A program made the position numbers and the translations under genes. Below the pieces are notes generated by a model. It ran no database searches. It worked only from the letters and a program-made list of their open reading frames with translations, and was not told the DNA's origin. Shown piece after piece: positions 5,833 through 9,378 of a DNA stretch of 9,378 bases. How positions within the stretch are numbered: the stretch's first letter is position 1; the number at the start of each line of letters is the position of its first letter. Source of the stretch: Candidatus Atribacter alterifermentans (GTDB lineage: Bacteria > Atribacterota > Atribacteria > Atribacterales > Atribacteraceae); contig JAAYUP010000243.1 in the NCBI GenBank assembly GCA_012517635.1, positions 1-9,378 on the forward strand. Reading direction: 5' to 3'.

Positions 5833-6488
5833 TGAATTTTAACCTCTTTCTTTTCTACTCCGACTTGATCACAAAAATCTTCAACTGGGCATTTCTCACA
5901 ATGAGGCCGCCGGGGGAGACAAATATTTTGTCCAAATAATACCAATAATGAATTGATGGGGATCCAGAATTCTTGAGGAAGCTTGTTACGAAGGGCTATT
6001 TCAGTCTGTTCGGGGGTTTTCGTCTTTACGTATCCCCATCGATTCACAATTCGATGCACATGGGTATCGACACAAATACCAGGTTTACCAAACCCGACAG
6101 TTAGAACCAAATTGGCGGTTTTACGCCCAACTCCAGGGAGTTCCAATAGTTCCTCCAATGTGGAGGGAACTTGGCTTTGATATTTATGAATAAGAATCCT
6201 TGAAATATCAATTAAATTCTTCGCTTTCCGGCGGTAAAAACCAACGGGATAGATTATTTGAGCAATGTCATCTTCCGAATAGCTGAGAAGTTGTTGCGGA
6301 CTCCGAATTGTCTTAAATAAACGTTCAGCAACTTGACGGGTCATTTGATCCTTAGTTCGAAGACTTAAAATACATCCCACTAAGATTAAAAATGGGTTTT
6401 TCCCCAGACTTTCCAAAGTTAAATCTTGCCATTGTTTTTTATTTTCCTGTAAAATAGCAAAAGTTTGAGCAATGTTTTGGTTATTCAT
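5829..6488 (-). CDS. nth: Endonuclease III
   Basis: A bifunctional DNA glycosylase/AP lyase that removes oxidised pyrimidines in base excision repair. The 219-residue product has every key feature: helix-hairpin-helix LPGVGRKTA (117-125) with catalytic Lys123, catalytic Asp141 in VDTHVHR, and a [4Fe-4S] cluster motif C-x6-C-x2-C-x5-C at Cys190, 197, 200 and 206. These equal the E. coli positions (Lys120, Asp138, Cys187-203) shifted by three. The lesion-side motif is LSLRTKDQMT, with RTKDQ in place of the E. coli QATD form, as in archaeal and eukaryotic-type relatives. The ATG at 6488 has no recognisable SD; a promoter just upstream suggests a leaderless or near-leaderless mRNA. It ends in TGA overlapping the next ATG. 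It is first of a three-gene unit and divergent from the symporter. Confidence 0.96.
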   Translation of the reverse strand: MNNQNIAQTFAILQENKKQWQDLTLESLGKNPFLILVGCILSLRTKDQMTRQVAERLFKTIRSPQQLLSYSEDDIAQIIYPVGFYRRKAKNLIDISRILIHKYQSQVPSTLEELLELPGVGRKTANLVLTVGFGKPGICVDTHVHRIVNRWGYVKTKTPEQTEIALRNKLPQEFWIPINSLLVLFGQNICLPRRPHCEKCPVEDFCDQVGVEKKEVKIQ

Positions 6489-6496
6489 ATGAGATA

Positions 6497-6525
6497 ATAA
6501 TAATTAAAAGGGGGTGGACTCGCAA
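6497..6525 (-). promoter_or_regulatory. Candidate promoter for the nth operon
   Basis: On the minus strand, TTGCGA (6525-6520) and TATTAT (6502-6497) are separated by 17 bases. The -10 box ends only nine bases before the nth ATG, so transcription would begin at or one to two bases before the start codon, giving a leaderless message. This agrees with the lack of an SD. The -35 box overlaps the SD and start region of the divergent symporter gene. Confidence 0.45.
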
Positions 6526-7944
6526 GTGAAAATTTTAGCTTTAGCAATTTATATTATAGTCATGATTTTAATTGGTTTCTTTAGTTTGAAGAGAACAAAA
6601 AACATGAGTGACTTTTTTTTAGCGAATCGAACCCTGGGCCCTTGGGTTTCTGCGTTTGCCTATGGGGGGACCTATTTTAGCGCGGTAATTTTTATTGGAT
6701 ATGCTGGTCGGATTGGATGGGGTTATGGTCTATCGGATCTATGGATTGTTGCAGGAAATACCCTGGTCGGATCATTATTAGCCTGGTTGGTTTTAGCCAA
6801 AAAAACCCGCTCCGTAACCGAGGAACTCAACGCTCGGACTATGCCGGAATTTTTAGAAGCCCGTTATGGCAGCAAGGTTTTAAAATACCTTGCGGCAGTT
6901 ATTATTTTTATTTTATTAGTACCATATTCTGCTTCTGTCTATATGGGATTAAGTTATTTATTTGATGTGGTCATGGGTATTCCCTATATATATGCCCTCT
7001 TAATTATGGCAATTCTCACTGGAGTTTATTTGGTTTTAGGTGGGTATTTTGCAGTGAGTATTACTACCTTAGTCCAAGGTGGAATCATGTTTTTTGGTTC
7101 GATTTACATGGTTTTATATTTGTTATCCCGACCCGAAGTCGGTGGTATGAGTCAGGTAGTGGCCAAAATGAGTGCCATTAATCCAAAACTGATTAGTATT
7201 GTTGGCCCCCCAGGATTCATAGGTCTTTTTGGTTTAGTGGTTTTAACCAGCTTTGGTCCCTGGGGACTTCCCCAAATGGTTCAGAAATTTTACTCGATAA
7301 AAAATCAAAAAGTGGTATTTACTGCTACTATCGTAACTACCATTTTTGCATTGGTTTGTAGTTTTAGTGCTTATTTTTCCGGTGCGCTAACCCATCTCTT
7401 TTTTAATGAACTTCCAACTTTAAATGGAGTAGCGAACCCTGATCTCCTTATGCCCAATTTATTAATTCAATACATGCCGACTGCTTTTTCTATTATCTTT
7501 CTCTTATTGGTCTTTTCGGCATCAATGTCAACACTCTCATCATTAGTTTTGGTTTCATCATCAGCAATCACCATTGACCTTTTACCCAAAAAATATGGGA
7601 AAGACAATGTGACGGTGATGAGGATTTTATGCATCTTATTTATATTCTTATCCTTGATCATTGCTATATCTGAAGTAACCTTTATCGTAAATTTAATGTC
7701 GATTTCTTGGGGAGCGACTGCGGGTAGTTTCGCGGCACCTTATGTTTATGGTCTTTTCTGGAAAAAAGCCAACCGTCAGGGTGCTTTAGCCAGCATGATC
7801 ACTGGTTTGGCATTTGCATTGATCCTATCTTGGGTATTTGGATTTAAGTCAAATATTGTCCCATTTATCGGATCGCTGGCTATTTTAATTCCATTTGGAG
7901 TTCTTCCCATAGTATCAATATTAACTGGAGGAAATAAAAAATGA
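6526..7944 (+). CDS. Sodium/solute symporter, SSS (SLC5) family
   Basis: A secondary transporter coupling inward Na+ flow to solute uptake across the cytoplasmic membrane. The product has 472 residues and about 13 hydrophobic segments, a usual family length. Landmarks are RTKNMSDFFLANRTLG near the N-terminus, TYFSAVIFIGYAGRIGWGYG in the unwound first core helix, the family signature FGPWGLPQ (243-250) with QKFYSIK after it, and SASMSTLSS (331-339) in the region that forms the Na2 site in characterised members. I start at GTG 6526 because AAGGGGGTG (6508-6516) lies nine bases upstream. The GTG at 6514 would overlap this SD and add only four residues. Substrate cannot be read from sequence; PutP, PanF and sugar carriers all share these motifs. 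The ATGA overlap with the dehydrogenase suggests a substrate that enzyme oxidises. Confidence 0.92.
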   Translation: MKILALAIYIIVMILIGFFSLKRTKNMSDFFLANRTLGPWVSAFAYGGTYFSAVIFIGYAGRIGWGYGLSDLWIVAGNTLVGSLLAWLVLAKKTRSVTEELNARTMPEFLEARYGSKVLKYLAAVIIFILLVPYSASVYMGLSYLFDVVMGIPYIYALLIMAILTGVYLVLGGYFAVSITTLVQGGIMFFGSIYMVLYLLSRPEVGGMSQVVAKMSAINPKLISIVGPPGFIGLFGLVVLTSFGPWGLPQMVQKFYSIKNQKVVFTATIVTTIFALVCSFSAYFSGALTHLFFNELPTLNGVANPDLLMPNLLIQYMPTAFSIIFLLLVFSASMSTLSSLVLVSSSAITIDLLPKKYGKDNVTVMRILCILFIFLSLIIAISEVTFIVNLMSISWGATAGSFAAPYVYGLFWKKANRQGALASMITGLAFALILSWVFGFKSNIVPFIGSLAILIPFGVLPIVSILTGGNKK

Positions 7945-8951
7945 AAGCGTGCCTATTTGAAGCCAAAGAAAAATTTGTGATTTGCAATATTGAAAAACCA
8001 GTCCCTCAAAAAGACGAAGTTCTTATTCGAGTGAAAGCTGCCGGAATTTGTGGTACATATATTCATATTTTAAAAGGTGAATATTTTTCAGATTTTCCTT
8101 TAGTGGCCGGCCACGAGTTTTCAGGAGAAGTGGTTGAGGTCGGAGAGGAAGTCACTCAGTTCCAACCAGGTGATCGGGTTACTGCCGATCCCAATATATT
8201 TTGTGATAAATGTTATTTTTGTAAAATAAACAAAAACAATCATTGTTTGGATAGTCATGTGGTTGGAGTAACTCAAAATGGAGCCTTTGCTGAATATGTT
8301 GCCGTCTCCGAAAAGGGAGTTTTTCCTATTCCCGACCATTTGAGTTATTCTGAAGCAGCGCTTGCCGAACCGCTGGCCTGTGTCGTTTATGGAGTTCGAA
8401 GAAGCGATATCAAACCTGGAGAAAAGGTTTTAATTTTTGGAGCTGGAGCAATTGGTTTACTTTTAATGTCACTGCTTAAAATGAATGGTGCTTCCCAGGT
8501 GGTCATGGTTGACATTAGTCAAAAGAAGCTCGATTTTGCTAAAAAGATGGGTGCATCTGAGGTGATTCTCAATAATGAAGATGGAGAAAAAAAATTAAAA
8601 GCGATTGCTCCCTTTGGGTTTGGACTTGTAGCTGATGCAACAGGATCGCCACAAGTCATGGAAAGAGAACTGCAATTTGTTGAACCCGATGGAACCTTTT
8701 TAGTCTTTGGTGTTGCTCCTATAGGGGAGATGATGAAAATTGAACCTTATGACATCTTTCGTCGAGATATTCGTATCATCGGCTCCTACGCTGTGAAAAA
8801 AACGATGCAGTATTCGATCAATCTTCTTGACTCGGGAAAAATACAGGTTAAAAATCTTATCTCTTCGACTTATCATTTAGAAGATTTTGAAAAAGGTATA
8901 CATGATTTTTATCACGATCCAGATCATATGAAAATTCAAATCATTCCATAA
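7941..8951 (+). CDS. Zinc-dependent medium-chain dehydrogenase (polyol/threonine dehydrogenase type)
   Basis: A 336-residue NAD(P)-dependent oxidoreductase of the MDR superfamily, probably oxidising a secondary alcohol in the cytoplasm. Catalytic zinc ligands fit Cys37 in GICGT, His58-Glu59 in AGHEFSGEV, and Glu143 in LAEPLAC. A structural zinc site C-x2-C-x2-C-x7-C lies at 88, 91, 94 and 102. The Rossmann motif GAGAIG (167-172) is followed by Asp191 (VVMVDIS), favouring NAD+ over NADP+. An oddity is that the usual C-G-[TS]-D-x-H reads C-G-T-Tyr40-I-H, losing the near-invariant Asp. The start overlaps the symporter stop (ATGA), with GGAGG at 7927-7931. It resembles sorbitol, threonine and related dehydrogenases; the exact substrate is open. 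The adjacent transporter suggests uptake and first oxidation of one compound. Confidence 0.9.
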   Translation: MKACLFEAKEKFVICNIEKPVPQKDEVLIRVKAAGICGTYIHILKGEYFSDFPLVAGHEFSGEVVEVGEEVTQFQPGDRVTADPNIFCDKCYFCKINKNNHCLDSHVVGVTQNGAFAEYVAVSEKGVFPIPDHLSYSEAALAEPLACVVYGVRRSDIKPGEKVLIFGAGAIGLLLMSLLKMNGASQVVMVDISQKKLDFAKKMGASEVILNNEDGEKKLKAIAPFGFGLVADATGSPQVMERELQFVEPDGTFLVFGVAPIGEMMKIEPYDIFRRDIRIIGSYAVKKTMQYSINLLDSGKIQVKNLISSTYHLEDFEKGIHDFYHDPDHMKIQIIP

Positions 8952-9090
8952 ATTAGTAACTGTATATAGCTACTATTGATGAGTGCTAAAAGCAAAGTAT
9001 TTAATGGTCGGAATAATTCCCTTTGCGGTGGGGGAGGGTGCTTTTATATCTTTAATGGATATCCCGAGAAAATGACAAAGAAATATGAAT
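8952..9090. other. Non-coding spacer with nested short inverted repeats
   Basis: First part of the gene-free 427-base right end of the window. TAAAAGCA (8987-8994) is complementary to TGCTTTTA (9039-9046). GCAAAG (8992-8997) is complementary to CTTTGC (9021-9026). GGAATAATTCC (9010-9020) is a small odd palindrome. These overlap, so only some can form at once. No open reading frame, tRNA or known riboswitch pattern was recognised. Confidence 0.35.
8954..8975 (+). terminator. Possible weak stem-loop after the dehydrogenase
   Basis: TAGTA (8954-8958) pairs with TACTA (8971-8975), and CT with AG inside, with one mismatch and a six-base loop. No T-run follows, so it is a poor terminator. It may instead only mark the transcript end. 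Confidence 0.3.
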
Positions 9091-9139
9091 AAAAGATAAG
9101 ATCCTCACAGCTTCGAAAAGCGAAGCTTTAGGATGACAC
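9091..9139 (-). repeat. Dispersed intergenic repeat with hairpin, copy D
   Basis: Reverse-complement match to copy C at 2351-2400 (43 of 50, one gap). AGCTTCG (9109-9115) and CGAAGCT (9121-9127) form a perfect 7-bp stem around AAAAG; ATCCT (9101-9105) and AGGAT (9130-9134) extend it past a small internal loop. The stem is better paired than in copy C. Confidence 0.75.
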
Positions 9140-9148
9140 CTTCAGGAC

Positions 9149-9193
9149 TCAATGAGATTACCACGTCGCATAGGACGCTCCTCACAATGACGG
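9149..9193 (-). repeat. Dispersed intergenic repeat, copy E
   Basis: On the minus strand it reads CCGTCATTGTGAGGAGCG ... GCGACGTGGTAATCTCAT. It is related to copies A and B at 2.2-2.3 kb but inverted. Of the copies here it looks least degenerate. It lies 10 bases from copy D, in the same relative order as A and C upstream. Confidence 0.7.
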
Positions 9194-9213
9194 ATTTAGA
9201 TATGAATATTCGT

Positions 9214-9248
9214 CCTCATATTGTGTCACAATATGGTATGAGGGTCTA
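9214..9248 (+). repeat. CCTCAT...ATGAGGGTCTA hairpin element, copy 1
   Basis: CCTCAT (9214-9219) pairs with ATGAGG (9238-9243). The tip CATATTGTG-T-CACAATATG (9217-9235) is a perfect 9-bp dyad. It is followed by GTCTA, as in copy 2 at 9343-9378. Confidence 0.65.
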
Positions 9249-9271
9249 TCCTGTAAACTACAACAGGATAG
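9246..9271. repeat. Hairpin CTATCCTGT / ACAGGATAG
   Basis: A perfect 9-bp stem (9246-9254 with 9263-9271) around an eight-base loop AAACTACA. It starts within the GTCTA tail of the preceding element. GGTCTATCCT (9243-9252) is also complementary to AGGATAGACC (9319-9328), an alternative longer-range pairing. Confidence 0.55.
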
Positions 9272-9342
9272 CAGCCTACGGCGTAAGATGAAAAAAATTG
9301 TAAAAGACAAAAACTGAGAGGATAGACCACTTAAGTTTTCAT

Positions 9343-9378
9343 CCTCATCTGGTGCTGCGAAAGCAGCATGAGGGTCTA
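9343..9378 (+). repeat. CCTCAT...ATGAGGGTCTA hairpin element, copy 2 (may continue past the edge)
   Basis: CCTCAT (9343-9348) pairs with ATGAGG (9368-9373), enclosing GCTGC-GAAA-GCAGC (9354-9367), a 5-bp stem with a GNRA-type tetraloop. The base and the GTCTA tail match copy 1 but the tip sequence is wholly different. The window ends at the tail. Confidence 0.65.

Noticed and set aside
6514..6525. GTG at 6514 as the symporter start
   Set aside because: It would leave the AAGGGGGTG site overlapping the start codon. GTG 6526 has correct nine-base spacing.
8981..8989. GAGTGCTAA, the right half of a CIRCE (HrcA) operator
   Set aside because: No TTAGCACTC half nine bases upstream, only a poor approximation, and no heat-shock gene follows.
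9288..9317. Short ATG frame (9 codons) in the right-hand non-coding region
   Set aside because: No SD, and too short to support by sequence alone.

Overview
The window is AT-rich bacterial chromosomal DNA with compact genes, strong purine-rich Shine-Dalgarno sites (AAGGAGGTG, AGGAGG) and sigma-70-like promoters. UGA is an ordinary stop codon here, since two genes end in ATGA overlaps. The gene set is UppP, Sua5, endonuclease III, a sodium/solute symporter with a zinc dehydrogenase, and several lipoproteins. It fits a low-GC bacterium with an actively used lipoprotein pathway. An uncultured-lineage genome such as an Atribacterota member is a guess I cannot prove from the sequence.

Layout. At 1-319 (minus) is the 5' part of uppP, cut by the window edge. 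A divergent promoter at 452-480 drives a small lipoprotein (510-842), followed by a clear terminator (847-893) and a lipid-anchored clostripain-family (C11) cysteine protease (928-2166). The gap 2167-2527 holds three degenerate copies of a dispersed intergenic repeat plus a fourth small hairpin. Sua5 (t6A biosynthesis) follows with its own promoter and a TTG start at 2588. Next come two more small lipoproteins resembling the first. The first of these two (3642-3986) is split by an in-frame TGA, and the second (4048-4398) ends at a long GC-rich hairpin between convergent genes.

On the minus strand, 6488 to 4454, an operon-like trio reads nth (endonuclease III), a polytopic membrane protein and an exported protein of unknown function. 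The genes overlap by 4 and 37 bases. Diverging from nth is a plus-strand pair (6526-8951): an SSS-family sodium/solute symporter overlapped by 4 bases with a zinc-dependent medium-chain dehydrogenase. This pair probably imports and oxidises a polyol, sugar or related hydroxylated compound. The last 427 bases have no gene. They hold inverted copies of the 2.3 kb repeat family and two copies of a second hairpin element.

The main points for a second look are the TGA-interrupted lipoprotein among three similar lipoproteins, the repeat pair whose stem substitutions all preserve base pairing, the Tyr replacing the usual Asp in the dehydrogenase zinc motif, and the uncharacterised membrane/exported pair downstream of nth.
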